In this document: one piece after another, positions 14,150-26,283 of the stretch | Numbering within the stretch: position 1 is the first letter of the stretch | Layout: each line of letters begins with the position of its first letter | Assembly (NCBI GenBank): GCA_020086605.1 | Contig: JACBWW010000017.1 | Coordinates: forward strand, 13,579,245 to 13,643,244 | Direction: 5' to 3' | Source of the DNA: Lanius collurio | Lineage: Eukaryota > Chordata > Aves > Passeriformes > Laniidae | DNA length: 64,000 nt | Notes under the pieces: model-generated | Seen by the model: the letters and a program-made list of their open reading frames with translations, nothing else | What the model was told of the DNA's origin: nothing | Databases searched by the model: none | Program-made: the position numbers and the translations under genes

Positions 14150-14612
14150 CTACCTCTGGGTAGTATTTTGTACTTGTCTTTGCTGAATTTTACCAAAGTG
14201 ATTTTAGGCAACCTCTGATTTTTTCCAGATTATATTTAATTCCTTTTCCATTTTCAAAATGCTTTTAACTATCTCCTTGTTTCTTGTAGTCATTTGCTAA
14301 TGATTTGACCTTTTATTTCCTTTGCCAATTAGTTCATTAACCTATTTAAGAGAATGTATCTGAGATCAGAAACTTTCAGGAACCTACTAGAAACATCCTC
14401 CAAGTTTGATAGTACACAGCTGATAGTTACTTTTGAAAATTAATTCAGGAGCAATTGCTTACTGACTCATGAATCACCTACACAATATTTCCTTAGTTTA
14501 CTGATGAGAACCTCATAGTTTACTGATGAGAACCTCAAGCTACGTATATAGTGAACGCTGCTGGTGCAGATGTATAGAATATCTACTGCCTCATCACTGT
14601 CCATGAGGTCAG
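14150..14612 (-). mobile_element. Ancient CR1/L3-like LINE relic, left part
   Basis: Read on the plus strand, this follows the reverse complement of the reverse-transcriptase region of old CR1/L3-type LINEs in order: a TTGTACTTGTCTTTGCTGAA block near 14170, TCATTTGCTAATGATTTGA near 14290, a GGAACCTACTAGAAACATCC block near 14380, TTCCTTAGTTTACTGATGAG near 14490, and ATATCTACTGCCTCATCACT at 14578-14597. It is heavily diverged and has no frame. It continues without loss on the far side of the solo LTR at 14613-15125. Boundaries are approximate, and the family name is by recognition, not by search. Confidence 0.6.
14494..14537. repeat. Perfect 22-bp tandem duplication inside the CR1/L3-like relic
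   Basis: Two adjacent identical 22-bp copies (14494-14515 and 14516-14537) start TAGTTTACTGATG and end AACCTCA. Only one copy is expected from the LINE pattern, so this is a local duplication younger than the LINE. Confidence 0.85.
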
Positions 14613-15125
14613 TGTCCTGGGTTGCAGTGTATTCTATTACCATCCTCATGAGCTGTTGAATCCAGGTGGGCAGTGTTTTCCTGGTTTCCTCCCTATCTTT
14701 CTGTTAATGGCCCATCAACACCTGGCCTCATGACTCATCATCCCATTGTGAGAGGCTCCACCCAGGAAGAGGAACTGAGCATTCCATCCTGCATAGAATC
14801 TGAGATTCTACACACCACAGACACCTTTCCACTGGATTCCCAGAGGACAGGAGCTACACAGCCACTGCTGGACCTTCTGAGGAGGAGCAGACCCTTTCTA
14901 CAGGATCACTGCTTCAACAGAACCACATCCACCACTTCAAGAGGACTGCAGCCACCACTTCATCGGACTGCTACTACCACCCTGACTAACAGGGTGTCAG
15001 GCTTGTATCCTGACTCTGTCAGTTTGAATTAGTGGTTTTGGGTTCTTTCCCTTCTTCTTTAACTTCCCTATTAAATTGTTGTTCTGACTTGGTGCCTCCC
15101 ACTGTTTTTTTTTCAAACTAGTACA
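14613..15125 (+). mobile_element. Solo LTR of an ERVL-type endogenous retrovirus, 513 bp
   Basis: The LTR starts TGTCCTGGGTTG and ends CAAACTAGTACA, which are imperfect inverted termini with the retroviral TG...CA ends. It is flanked by a perfect 5-bp target duplication GTCAG (14608-14612 and 15126-15130). A poly(A) signal ATTAAA lies at 15070-15075, fixing the plus orientation. Removing the LTR and one GTCAG restores an uninterrupted CR1/L3-like relic, which confirms both edges. The 119-codon frame within it (14673-15032) is LTR sequence, not a gene. The 5-bp duplication and termini suit ERVL-like elements common in passerines; the exact family is not established. Confidence 0.9.
15070..15075 (+). 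terminator. LTR polyadenylation signal ATTAAA
   Basis: The hexamer ATTAAA sits about 50 bp before the 3' end of the solo LTR, the position expected for the R-region poly(A) signal. Confidence 0.6.
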
Positions 15126-15360
15126 GTCAGTTATGAGTCAAATAAGAAAATTCAGCTTGTTTCATGTGGACTTTTCTTGACAATCTCACACTGGATAATC
15201 TTAATCAATTTATTATTTTTAGGTGATTACTAAAAAGTAGTTTAATAATTCTTTTGTGAGTCTTCATTGTATCTATTTCATTAGTTTTTTTATAATCTAT
15301 CTCGTCTCTTTTTCTGAAAATACACAGCATGATTTTTTTCCAACTTTAGAGTCTTCCCCC
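15126..15360 (-). mobile_element. Ancient CR1/L3-like LINE relic, right part
   Basis: This continues the relic interrupted at 14612: the LINE pattern resumes right after the target duplication with a TTTTCTTGACAATCTCACAC block at 15171-15190, a TTATTATTTTTAGGTGATTA block near 15210, and a degraded CCAACTTTAGAGTCTTCC near 15340. No frame survives. Confidence 0.55.
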
Positions 15361-18300
15361 CCAAACACTTGAAATAGCAAGTGGTAGTATATGCTTGAAA
15401 GATCACATTTTATCTCCAACAGAGAATGCTATTCTAGATTAAGAGAAAATGTCACAAAACACATTGATGACTTTGGCACCTAATTGTTTATGGAGAACTT
15501 GCATCTGATACACAGATGTATATAATATGCAGATGCAGACTCTACAGTTTAAATAAACACTATTCAAAAGCTTTATTAGCTTATTCACTCGCAGTAGGGA
15601 AAAGATGGGGGATGCTGAAGTTCAGGTCTAAATATAGTCCATAAAAAATACAAATAAAAATACAGTCCACTCTGCTTGTACTTGACAGACATGATGTGAG
15701 TGTTGGGAAACACTGTGCACATGCACTGAGAGCTGGTGGTGCCCTCAGCCTCTGTGGCAAGGACGCACAGTGTAACACACTTGCACTAAGGAGAGCAGAA
15801 CTGCAGCTCAGAACACATACCCAAAGCATTCAGATTCCTGAGCCATTTTCCACTAATTCTTTATTTGAAATTGAAACAAAGGTAAACCAGAAACGCCCGT
15901 GTCAATTAAGGCAGTGTGCAGCAAATGGAATAAATGGCTAGCATAGTACCTGGGCTGCCTTCACAAAGCAATTCCCTCTTCCCCTTAATTTTCAGTGTAA
16001 ATGTTGTGCTAAATAAAGACATTAAGTGGGCAACACCCCTAATAATGGTAGAAGAAGATTCACTGCTATATCCAGCCCCTGCAGCAGAACAAGCTGCTGA
16101 GCTCAGACCCTCAGCCATCCCTGGGTGAGCAGTAACTCACATGGAGAGGAAGAGTGCTCGATCCCCTGATAATTTTAATTGCAGCAAGAGCAGCATTCAT
16201 TCAAAGGGTAAAAATATTTCTTCTCCTTAACTACCTAACTCATGTATTTGTGTACAGATTAATGGATATCTGCTGAAGCATGGGTAGAGGTGGTGGGAGT
16301 GCTTATCTTTGGATTAATAGCCAGGGGCTAGAGCATTCCTATGGCAAGTGAGAGCTGGAGACCCTTCTTAACAAGAGCTTCAAACCCACAACTTTGAGAA
16401 GCCAGCTCAACAGCAGTCCAGCACCTTGTCAGGGTCAGAATGAAGCAGGCAAGAAATGAACGAGATAAATGCACTAAAATGAGATAAAGGAGAAATCACC
16501 TGAAAAATAAAGTTTAAAAATCATTATAAGCATGAGGAAAATAACATCTTAACCAGGACATGTTATATGAAGTAGCTAAGTTTCTTTTGAGCACCTTGGT
16601 TTCAGTAATGAACTAGTTGATTACAATGAGCATTCAAATTAATACAGTGTTTTTAACAATTTAATATACATCCTTTGGAACTATCAGGGAAGAATAATCA
16701 CTGGGAGAAGAGCATAGGCAAGGTGGGTTTATTTGTTCTCCTACAACAAGAATAATATGCATAGTACTTCCAACAATATCTCAAGAAAAATAATTTTGTT
16801 ATCAAGCAATAAATCATGAATGCATACAATCCTAATCCAGTCTGTACAGCAGTAAATTGCTGTCTGTTGTTTTCTTCCTTGCTGTTTTAGGGATTTAGGG
16901 CATTATATATATTTTTTGAACTTTCAAAGGTGCAACCTGCAATACGATGGCATGGTAACTGCTTTGGATTTAACTTTATGTCCAGATGAATTATTCTCCC
17001 TCCCAATACCAATTACTTTTTTTTTCAAATGTATTTCAAGACTAAAATAATCTTGCATTTTCTCTCTGTTACATAAAACAGAGCAAATTGTTATCTGATG
17101 TAGATTAGCATATCTTTACTGAAGCCAATGAAATTATATTAATTTATATAGATAAGTATTTGACCACTCACCTCATGGGAAGGAAGGAAGAATACAGAAT
17201 TCCTATTAAAATGTTACAAGAACTTCCATCCTGTTACATTTTGTTCTAAGAATTTGCAGATGTCAGCTAATGAAAATAAACTTCAAAGGGAGGAATAATT
17301 TGAATTAATTGGGAGCTAAATCACAATCTCAAAATAAGTTCTGTTTGGAAATGGTTGCTTTATGCTGTGTCGTTAAGTGGGTCTTTTAACAGCTTTGCTT
17401 TTTCATGTAGAGCTGTCCACTCAAAATAAGACTCAAAAAGCAGAAGCTGCTGATCATGGACCTTGAAGTTTGAGGCAGCTTGTGCTTTCACTTGGTAAAA
17501 TATTCAAAATAAACCCTCAGTTAAAATGCTGCTTTTATTTTTCTTCTTGGAAGAAAAAAGATTTATCCAAGAAAACCAGAGTATCTTCTCCCTACTCCTG
17601 TCTGTCTGCCCCATTCCACACTCAATGGAAAAACAAGAGGTGAGACAGAGCAGATGCTTTTTTTTTTAAACAATGAATATGAGGGACATATCAATGATAT
17701 CAGAGATGGAAAGAAAAAGTGGAGCCAAAGAAATTTCATTTTTCTGACCCTTTTTTTAATAACTTGTAAAAAAGAGAGGCTCTGCTTGACTGTAGGTCAG
17801 ACAGACCTCACTCTGGAAGAGAAAGGCAAAGTGTTGGAGGTAGTACAGTGAGAAAAATAAAATAATGACACAGCCTTTTGTCATATATACAAGGCTCCAG
17901 AATACTCATCTTTTTGATTTATGAAAGCAGTTTTAATGGACAAGAAGGCACATGGCCAGATAAGCTTTGGTCCAAACCTTCAAAAGTCATGCAAACCCTA
18001 TAAAGCAAGGACAGCAGATGAGAGATGAGACAGTCATTTGCCACTGCAGTGTTGGGGTGGGAGCTCTGTAAGTTGATCTGGACAGTCCTCTGGCATTGAA
18101 GAGGGACGCATGACGTGAAGAAATAAGGCAGACAGTGGGTAGGAGCAGACTGACAGATACACTTTTGGGTCTCTCATCACTAATGCCCTTTATCTGCAAC
18201 TCTAGGGTTCATGTTTCCTGATGTGGATCACTGGTCACTGGGGCCTGTAGTGAATTATGATGCACAGAGCTGCATTGTTCATACAGATAGTAAAGAGGTC

Positions 18301-21300
18301 TTTTGGGGCTAAGAGCTCTGGGTCTTAGAACTCAGAAAAAAATCCCTATAGAAGAAGAAATTTCTTCAGCCAACCCAGCATTCCTCTAGAATTATCTTCA
18401 AAATTAATGTGAATTCAAGAGCAGCAGGGAAATTTTGCACATGTCGGTAAAACTGGGGACACTTGAATCTATGGTTCAACTAAGCAAGGATGACATTCAG
18501 CAGAGTGCTTGTTCCCCACTGATTCTAGAAATCAGAGGCTTCTGAAGAGATTGAAAGCTAATACCGATGAGGTATAGAAAGGATTCAGCCATTATTGTCA
18601 AGAGGAAAGCTATTTCAGAGGAACATTTCAATGTAACTTCTCTAGAAAGAGTGATGATTTCCCGTGAAAAAAACCCAACCTACTTTGCAGCAGTAGAAAA
18701 GAAGGGTAACTCTTTTTCTACATCTAACCTCAGCCTTCAGCTCTTCTCTCTAAGGCACAATATAGCCAGTGGTTTAGTTTTTCAACTGATTATCTCTGTT
18801 ACTGAGATTTTCAACTGATTATCTCAGTTACTTTTCTAAGGCAATTCAAATAGTTAAATCAAAACAAAGATGTGTCAGTTACACATTAAGATGTAGCTTC
18901 AAAGACAACTTTGTTCATGCTCAGTTTTCCTCTAATAGACTGCTGATATTTGCTTACTACAAATCGTAATTTGTGAAAGGTGCCTATTTTTCACAAATCC
19001 TGTCTAGCAGTGTGGGATGGGTGTACTTGAGTGGTCTTAGCAGTAATATCCAGCTATTGTTCCAATCTATGGAACACACACCAAGGGCAGACATAGTGGG
19101 GGACTTGGAACTTAGAGTGTTGAGAGCTTTGTTACCCGTACCTTCCGCTCTCTTTCATTAAATGTTTGCGAGACAGCATCAGTCCATTGCAGGGCTTGAT
19201 GCCTCTCTTTTGCCAGTGCAGGCTAAAATGCTAGCTCTCTCAAGAGTCAGAATGCTTCTTGATCCCCATTGAACAGAATGATGAGCTAGGTCGCTTGTTA
19301 AACCCGTGTCTCTTCTGACTCAGCTGCACCAAATGACTAAAGGCAAGGAAGCCATGTCACTGTGCCCTTTGCCAAGTGTGTAAGTAGTGGCCCACTATGA
19401 TTGTAGCCTAAATAACAGGACTGCAGTCTGCCAGTTTTCATGGACATACAATACTTTTACCAAGTGTAAGTTTCTTTTTCCTTTACTGAGATACAGTAAA
19501 CTTACTGATTCTGAATAACCTACATATAGACATGCAATTCTTCATACGAAATAGACTTCCAGCAGCTGAAAGAGAAGCCAGCCAGCTCTAGGTATTTCAT
19601 TTTAACACAAATGACAGCTTTCAGAGCAGTAAAAATACTGCTGGTAGTAAGATAATCCAGGGACCTATTTTGACAAGTGAGCCGGTTTTAGTGCTACTTC
19701 CCTATTCAAAATCCACTTTTTTTTTTTTCAGTTGGTCTGTATAAACTCCATATTCATTTTCAAATAGATGCAAAGGCTAAAATGTATCTACACTGCAATC
19801 AATAGTAAACCACTCACAGATTTTGCCAGAGTCAGTATTTTAGTCTACACTGACAAAGGAGAGACATCATCAAGTTCTCCACTGGACTGATGCTGTGCCT
19901 TCCAAACATTTAATGACAGAGAGGGGGAGATATGGACAATGTTGCTTTTGACACTGTAAGTCCCTCATTCTGTCTAGACTTGGTGCATGTTCCAAAGTTT
20001 GAAACAGCACCTAGGTAAGAAACAGATCAAGTATGTCCAAACCCATGCTGCTGGTTTTGTGGAAAGTGGGCTTCCTTCACATGTAAATCTGCCAAGGACA
20101 ATTCAGGTCAATGTCTTCTTTTCACTTACTTCCAAGACAATGTCATCTGGTTTTACCCTGCTGTGATTAGAAGATATATAACCTTCAGCTTTGCTTTCAG
20201 CATCAGCCATTTGTAGCTAATAATTTCAGCAAGTGTAAGCAGCCTCTCTGCTACTGATTCTTCTGAATCACGATGTTTTAGTTAAAAATCATTTTGGAAA
20301 GTAAGACTTGGACTCTGTAGGTTTGGAAAATGCACAACATTCTACTTTTTTTCCTAAAAGATATCAAAGAACTATTTTAAGAGATATTTAAATCATTCAT
20401 TCTCTTCCACAAGCAGGAGAGGCATCTTCTATCTGATAAACCAGAACTTATCAGCCATTTTATCTCAGATCTGCTATTTATACTGCCCCTTGGCACAAGT
20501 GTTATCACTGCCCTGTGTGCTGTTCTAAGGCATTTTCCACAAAACTTACAGATTTCCACATCCGAAATGAGCACAACCCAGATCAAATTTATACAGAAAC
20601 TGGAACTGAGTCTTCACTTTGGATGGCTGTGTGTGGGTGTGTATGCATGTATGTGTATTTGTGTAGGCGTATCAGCATTCATTGCTTAAATTTTGTTCCT
20701 GCTGTAAAAATGACTTACATAGAGGTTTATTTTAATACCAAATTGCAAGGTTAGTTCATTTTACAAGATGGCAGTTTAACACATTGGGAGAAGGAGGGAA
20801 AAAAGATTTTTTTTCCTGAGATCTGCAGTGTCTGTGATGTCTGCAACAAACAGAGCAGAACAAAATTCTGGTGACCATTTTGATGAAAAAGTGAATGTGC
20901 TCAGTGAGACAAGAAGAAGCAGTCGGGGAAATTAAATATAAGACTAGATAATTTTTCCTCTTCCAGCCATTCCAGTTGACTTTCTGTAATTTCATTTCAG
21001 ACAGAAATGTTGTACTTAAGGGGTTTTAATGCTTTTTAAAATTAAATATGCTAAATTAGTTTGTGTAGACACATTTCTCTATAAAAATCAGCTGCAATAT
21101 TTGGTGAGTTCATTCTTTCCCTAAAGGTAAAATCAGCCATAATAACTTTCTTCCTAACTCTACAAAAACCCATTCTATAACTTTGGCTCTTAGATCTCAC
21201 CTGTGGAGGTGTTGTTGGGGGCCATATCTTGGGGTTATTGCTGACAACTGCTTAATTTTTGTGGTGAGCTTGCCTCTTTATGTCTTGGAATATCTTTAGA

Positions 21301-21331
21301 CCATTCACAAACAGCCCAGATATCCCTCGAC
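15361..21331. other. Intergenic, no gene seen
   Basis: AT-rich intergenic DNA. Frames at 15581-15941, 17654-17851 and 18567-18818 lack any recognisable domain. A stretch near 16310-16400 resembles tRNA-derived or palindromic ancient repeats only vaguely and is not called. A TG-rich patch lies near 20625-20660. Confidence 0.5.
18781..18832. repeat. Two-copy tandem repeat, 29-bp period
   Basis: TTCAACTGATTATCTC.GTTACT occurs at 18781-18803 and again at 18810-18832 with one mismatch. Confidence 0.75.
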
Positions 21332-21681
21332 TGTGCAGCTCCACCTAAGCCAGTGTTTGTTAACAGCTACTCACCAGAAGCAGAAGTTGAGAAGAGAAAT
21401 ATAGCCCAAACCTCCTTATGATGTTAAGTCATTTATTCCCTCTGTCCTGGGGAGGGGGGACAGAGCACCCAACCTGGGCAGAGTCAGCGAGGTAAGAGAG
21501 CGGGGCTTTGTGTCCTGCTGGTTTTATCACAGACAGGGGGAAAGGGGATACCAGGGGCGGAGATGGGACAACCAACCAACCAGATCAGAGCCTGTGTGGC
21601 TTGAACCTAAAGTAGACCTGACTCAGTCACATGGCAGGGACCCGGCCGAGGGGGTGAGGCCCAGGGGGTTCCACCGCAACA
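21332..21681 (-). mobile_element. Solo LTR of an endogenous retrovirus (probable ERVK type), about 350 bp
   Basis: Read on the minus strand, this starts TGTTGCGGTGGAACCCC and ends GGTGGAGCTGCACA, giving TG...CA ends. Flanking 6-mers CTCGAC (21326-21331) and CTCAAC (21682-21687) differ at one base and look like an aged 6-bp target duplication. A TATA-like GATAAAA lies at 21522-21528 and a poly(A) signal AATAAA at 21432-21437, spaced as in an LTR, with a U5 of about 100 bp. The U3 part is GC-rich against AT-rich flanks. The right edge is well supported; the left edge depends on the inferred duplication. Confidence 0.6.
21432..21437 (-). terminator. LTR polyadenylation signal AATAAA
   Basis: AATAAA on the minus strand, about 85-90 bp downstream of the TATA-like GATAAAA within the putative LTR. 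Confidence 0.55.
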
Positions 21682-24600
21682 CTCAACAAAGTCTGTATAG
21701 AAATAATCACAACAAATGAAGACCACAGCATGAAGACAAGCTGGCTTTAAGGCTTCATTAAAGCCATTAAAGATGGAAAGAGAAAGTAAGTGTGCCTTCA
21801 GAGCCTGTGCTGTACTGTAGCTTATGCTACACATAAATGGGAAACTCAGCAGCTGGCAGTTGGATCGGGTCCCATCCATCTCTGTGGTTCAAGGCAGGGA
21901 GACTCTGCTTTCCCTACCTCTGCCCAAATGAAATAATTTTTCTTGACATTGTGATGCACCTGTTGGGTGAAATTTCCATCACCTGCTTAAAGCCCATCAT
22001 ATCCTCTCTCTGCAGCTCAGTGTCCCAGTGTCAGGGTCACCTTTCCACCTCCCAAGGGGACCCATCTTTCAGGAGTGTGTATCCCAACAGCCCCACCCTG
22101 CTGCCAGAACAAAGTTGTGTACTCATGGCAGGGGTTCACCAAGGTCTGCCTCAGACCAGGCACAGTTGAAGGAGGAGGCAGCACCATTCAGTGTAATACA
22201 GGTGCAGGTTTGCTGTCTGGGAGCGGTGCTGCAAGTGCGTCTCCTCTAGCCTTTGTCTTTGCTGTAAATGAAAATGCTTTTGTACTGGTGAAGTGTCACA
22301 TACCAAACACACCAAGTACCTCCATTAAACGACCAAATACTGCAAAAATGCTCCAAAACTGGGGGAAAAATCCCTTCCTTTACCTTCCAGTTCTGGTGAC
22401 TATCTCTGATCCTCTGATACTAATTAAGGTCTCTGCTTTTGTCTCTTCTATTGCACTCTTATATATTCAGCTACGTAAATACACAGACACTCCCATCCAC
22501 ATGCTTTGAGCCCTATGGCTTATCCTAACCATGTTCCTTTTATACTCCAACCCCACCTACATTTTTAGCCCTGAGAGACTCAGTTGCTCAGCTGAGGCAA
22601 TGTCAGAGCCAGTGTTTGCAACGATGGGAAGGTGCAGCATCTCACACAGCTGGGAAGGAGCAGGGGGCAAGAGAGGCGGAAAAGTTCTTCCAGCATTCCT
22701 CTTATGTCCGGGAGTAGTGCTTAACAAAGGCTGCAGTGCTGAGAGGTAAGGGTTAAATCACCTGAGTTCCAGGGCACACCCTCTGACTGAAGCTTGCAGA
22801 GCTTTTATTTTTTCTGCACCCTGTGAGGTCCACAAAGGTGTGCAGCCACCTCTGCTGTGCTTTCCGCACTATTTCCTATGCTGCAGATGTTCCCCTGTCT
22901 CCCCACTTTGCTCTAGGCCATCAGACTTGATAAATTCCTATTGCAAACAGAAGATAAGCATGTTTATCAAAGTGGAATGTTACTAAGCCTATTTTCATTT
23001 CTGCTACTCCAGGAATATGCATTATGCATACATTTTACATTTATGCCAGTTGGACTCAATTCTGCATCTTCCTGTCAGCTGAAATAATTACGTTTGTTTC
23101 TGGCAGCAACATGATGATGCTGTATTTACCTGAAAAGGCTTTTAACTCATGATCCTACTTAGCTGCCTATTATTTCTGTTTTGAACCACCTTATTTTTGA
23201 TAATGAAATTTGTGTGGTCCTATCAGTAGCAGTGGTGAAGCACCCTCCACAAACTCGTAATCTTCCTTCTCTCTTGAAGTTTAGGCTGCCGTAGAAGTCA
23301 TCTGTTACGGGAGGAGCAAGGGCACTGTCCTGAGCAGCAGCACACGGCCTGCACAGGTGCTGCAGACCCTGGGAGGGTGCTGACCTTGCCCAGCCCTCCT
23401 TCCATGGCAGTGTTAGGACATTGATGCCAACCTGGGAGCATTTCCAGCAGGCTGTCTGATCACAGCCATCCTGTTCAGCGGTCTGAACATTTAACTCTAT
23501 AGGTGCAGTCTGCACTGGGCCAGTCAGTCTCCAAGTGGTCCTGGGCTGTTTCATAGTGTGAGACAGCCTATGACTCTCATCTGAATTTGCTCTTGTCTTT
23601 CCTGTTTTCACCCCATAAGTTCAGCCATTCAAGTTTAGCTGCACATCTCTAAACAGGATATCTCTCTCTTTTTCTCCCTCCCTGCTCTGCATTCTCACTC
23701 GCTGACAGCCCTTGCCTCTTTGACCTCTTTCCTGTGTTCAGTTTTGTCAGTCAACCAACTCTTACCATTTTCCATTTCTTGTCATCTCAACACTCTCCTT
23801 CAAATCATCTGTAAAACCCTGGTACTCTTCCTTCTTTGCTATCTTCTCCCTTCTTCTTCTTCTTTCTGTTGATTCTGGTGGCAGCACCCTGATAATGGCA
23901 CATTTTATTGGGAAGTGATAAAATGTGGTGGTATATGTTTTTAATCTCTTAGTTCTTCTGTTCCTCTCTCATTCCTTTTTCTGTGGTTATCTTTTCCAGT
24001 GACTTTCTTTCCAAGCCATTTCATTTTGATTTCCCACATTTCTAGAATTCACCAGAACCTTGCTATTCCCTCTGCAGCTTTGCAAGCTTTGGAGTTTTTC
24101 CCTTCTTCTTTTCCCATTTTCTTTTTTAGAGGCAGCGGGCACTCTTAATCTTTGCAGGATTAATCTCTCTGCAACACCTGTCATCTTTTGTGCCCCAGCT
24201 TCTCACTTTATGTCTGGTCTGTATTTAGTAGTCTAGTTTTCAGCTATGTTTCCTTGTGCCTTTCATGGTTTTCCCCACATAATTTTTAATCTGCTCTGTA
24301 CTGTGACTCCCTTCCTTTTTATCCCAGAGGCAGAAGGGCCTTGTTAGCTAGTTCTGTTCCATAGGAAATTTTCTTTCAACATTTTCTTTCAGAGAATACC
24401 AGATTGTGAACAGTGTTAAATTTAGCACACAGCTCTCTAGATCCTGGTGAGTTAGAGTTGGAGAAAGGTTTGTGCTCTAAGAGCTCTCATTCATCCTTGG
24501 GGTCGGTGCAAATCAATTCTGTCTAGCCCAGAGGTATTTGCCCTCAGTTTATCTCTTTTTCCATGTCTCTTAAAGCTTTGCCCCACAATTCTCAGTCACT

Positions 24601-26283
24601 CACTTTTGCCACTAAAATGCACCTGAAAGCATACTTCTTGTTCTAGGATTAAATAATTTCTCAGAATTCCTTAGTGGTAGAGGTTCCACAGCCTTCCCTA
24701 GCAACCAGATGCCTGCCCCACTAACCTTGCTCCCCATGCTTGCTTATCCCTGTTTCAATGTCAGTCTATTTTTCCTGTGGCAACACAGTGGATATGGTGA
24801 ACTATTCATTCCTTCCTTCCACTTTGGAGGTACCATTTAGATTTTGCACATATTCACTTTCAGACTTTTCTGGATTAAACTACCACAGGGACTTCAATCC
24901 TTTTCTTCCTTGGTCATATTTTCTAGGGCTCTGACGACTCTTGTGCTCTGTCCTCAGGATCTCTCTCCCTGCCAGATTACTCCCACCAGCACACTAACAC
25001 TGCTTTACTGAAGAGAAGCCTTTGCCTCTTTGTTAGTCTGCCCATTCCCCAGTAAACCTTATACTTACACTCTTCTGTATTGGAGGGGAAGTCTCAATGC
25101 TCAGTCTGTGGTTTACATATGTATGATCTAAACATAAGTGTGAATGCTTGTTAAAACATTTTGAAGCATTTGGAATAATTCTGATACCATGTAGCACATG
25201 CTTCCTTCGCGCCTCGGCCACTCTTTTGGCACAGGGTATGTTGCTTTTCCCTAACTCTTCTCTAAATTCTCTGAGCAGTGTCTTTGGGCTGAGGGTACCC
25301 TTGGTTTCACTGTCAATTCCTCTAGTCTGCAAGACTTTACTGCTGAGAAGCTCATTTCATTTTCACTAGCAGTTTTCTTTCTCCCTAAAGTGGCAGGGGT
25401 TAGTTACAGGATTTGTGTTATCCATCAGTATTTAATTTCTAGACTTTCCTGAAGACATATAAAGGACCAAACACACAAAGTTCAGTGCTGTGTTTCTATT
25501 TGAAATAAAAGAAGTGTATAAATCCACCTACAACCGCTGACCTTTCAGGATTTGCAAAATTAGATGACATTGAAAAAATTCTGATGGATGAAAAATATAA
25601 GCGTAGGGAAAAGTAATATCTGGGATCCCTGGTGTAACGTTTTCAAGAAAATATTATAGCAGTTATTTTACCCCTTGCTTTATTCACACCTTTTGCATCT
25701 ATCCTCAGGGCAAAGTGCTCAAACTTCTCATTAAAAATCCACATTTGAACAAATTTTTCTTTTAATGAGGTGCTGGCTGCTTGGGGTAGATTTTTCTGAG
25801 AGTCCTGTCTAATTTCTTGTGACAAAGGTTGCAGCCAGCATCAAACCTGTAATTTCCCTACAATAACTTCATGGGTACTGTAGAAAATGAAGATAGCCTG
25901 AAGGGCAGCACAGTAAAATAAATGGTGAGAATTTGCTCTGAGTGATAGGTAAGAGCTAGTGCAGGTGGATGTCCATCCACAGACATGCACAGAGAATGTG
26001 AAGGTCACAATGTGAACTTTTGAACTTATGTTTTTTACAAATTTCAACAGAGAGTCTCTTTCACTTCTCAAAATTTGTTTAGACATTACTCTGAGAGAAC
26101 CATAAAATCTGAATTCCCACTTTTATGGTAGATAAATCCAAGAGAATGGGCAACACCACTTCTTACACTCAAGATTCCTCCATTTGTAAGTTTTGCTCTT
26201 AAGTCACACAAGGTCAAACAAGTCTTTCTAAAAGCTGTATGTTCCCCTTCTTTCAGTAGTTTTGCTGGGTAAAAAGCTATCCT
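21682..26283. other. Intergenic; pyrimidine-rich stretch 23640-25030
   Basis: No gene is supported. The frames at 21837-22509 and 23159-23611 have no recognisable domain. About 23640-25030 is strongly C+T-rich on the plus strand, with CTT/TTC runs around 23840-23870, but is not a clean microsatellite. Confidence 0.5.

Noticed and set aside
14673..15032. 119-codon plus-strand frame
   Set aside because: It lies wholly inside the solo LTR at 14613-15125, whose edges are confirmed by target duplications. No domain.
16300..16400. GGCTAGAGCATTCC and GAGCTGGAGACCC wording like a tRNA-derived or palindromic ancient repeat
   Set aside because: Only short words match, and no intact A and B box or arm structure was found.
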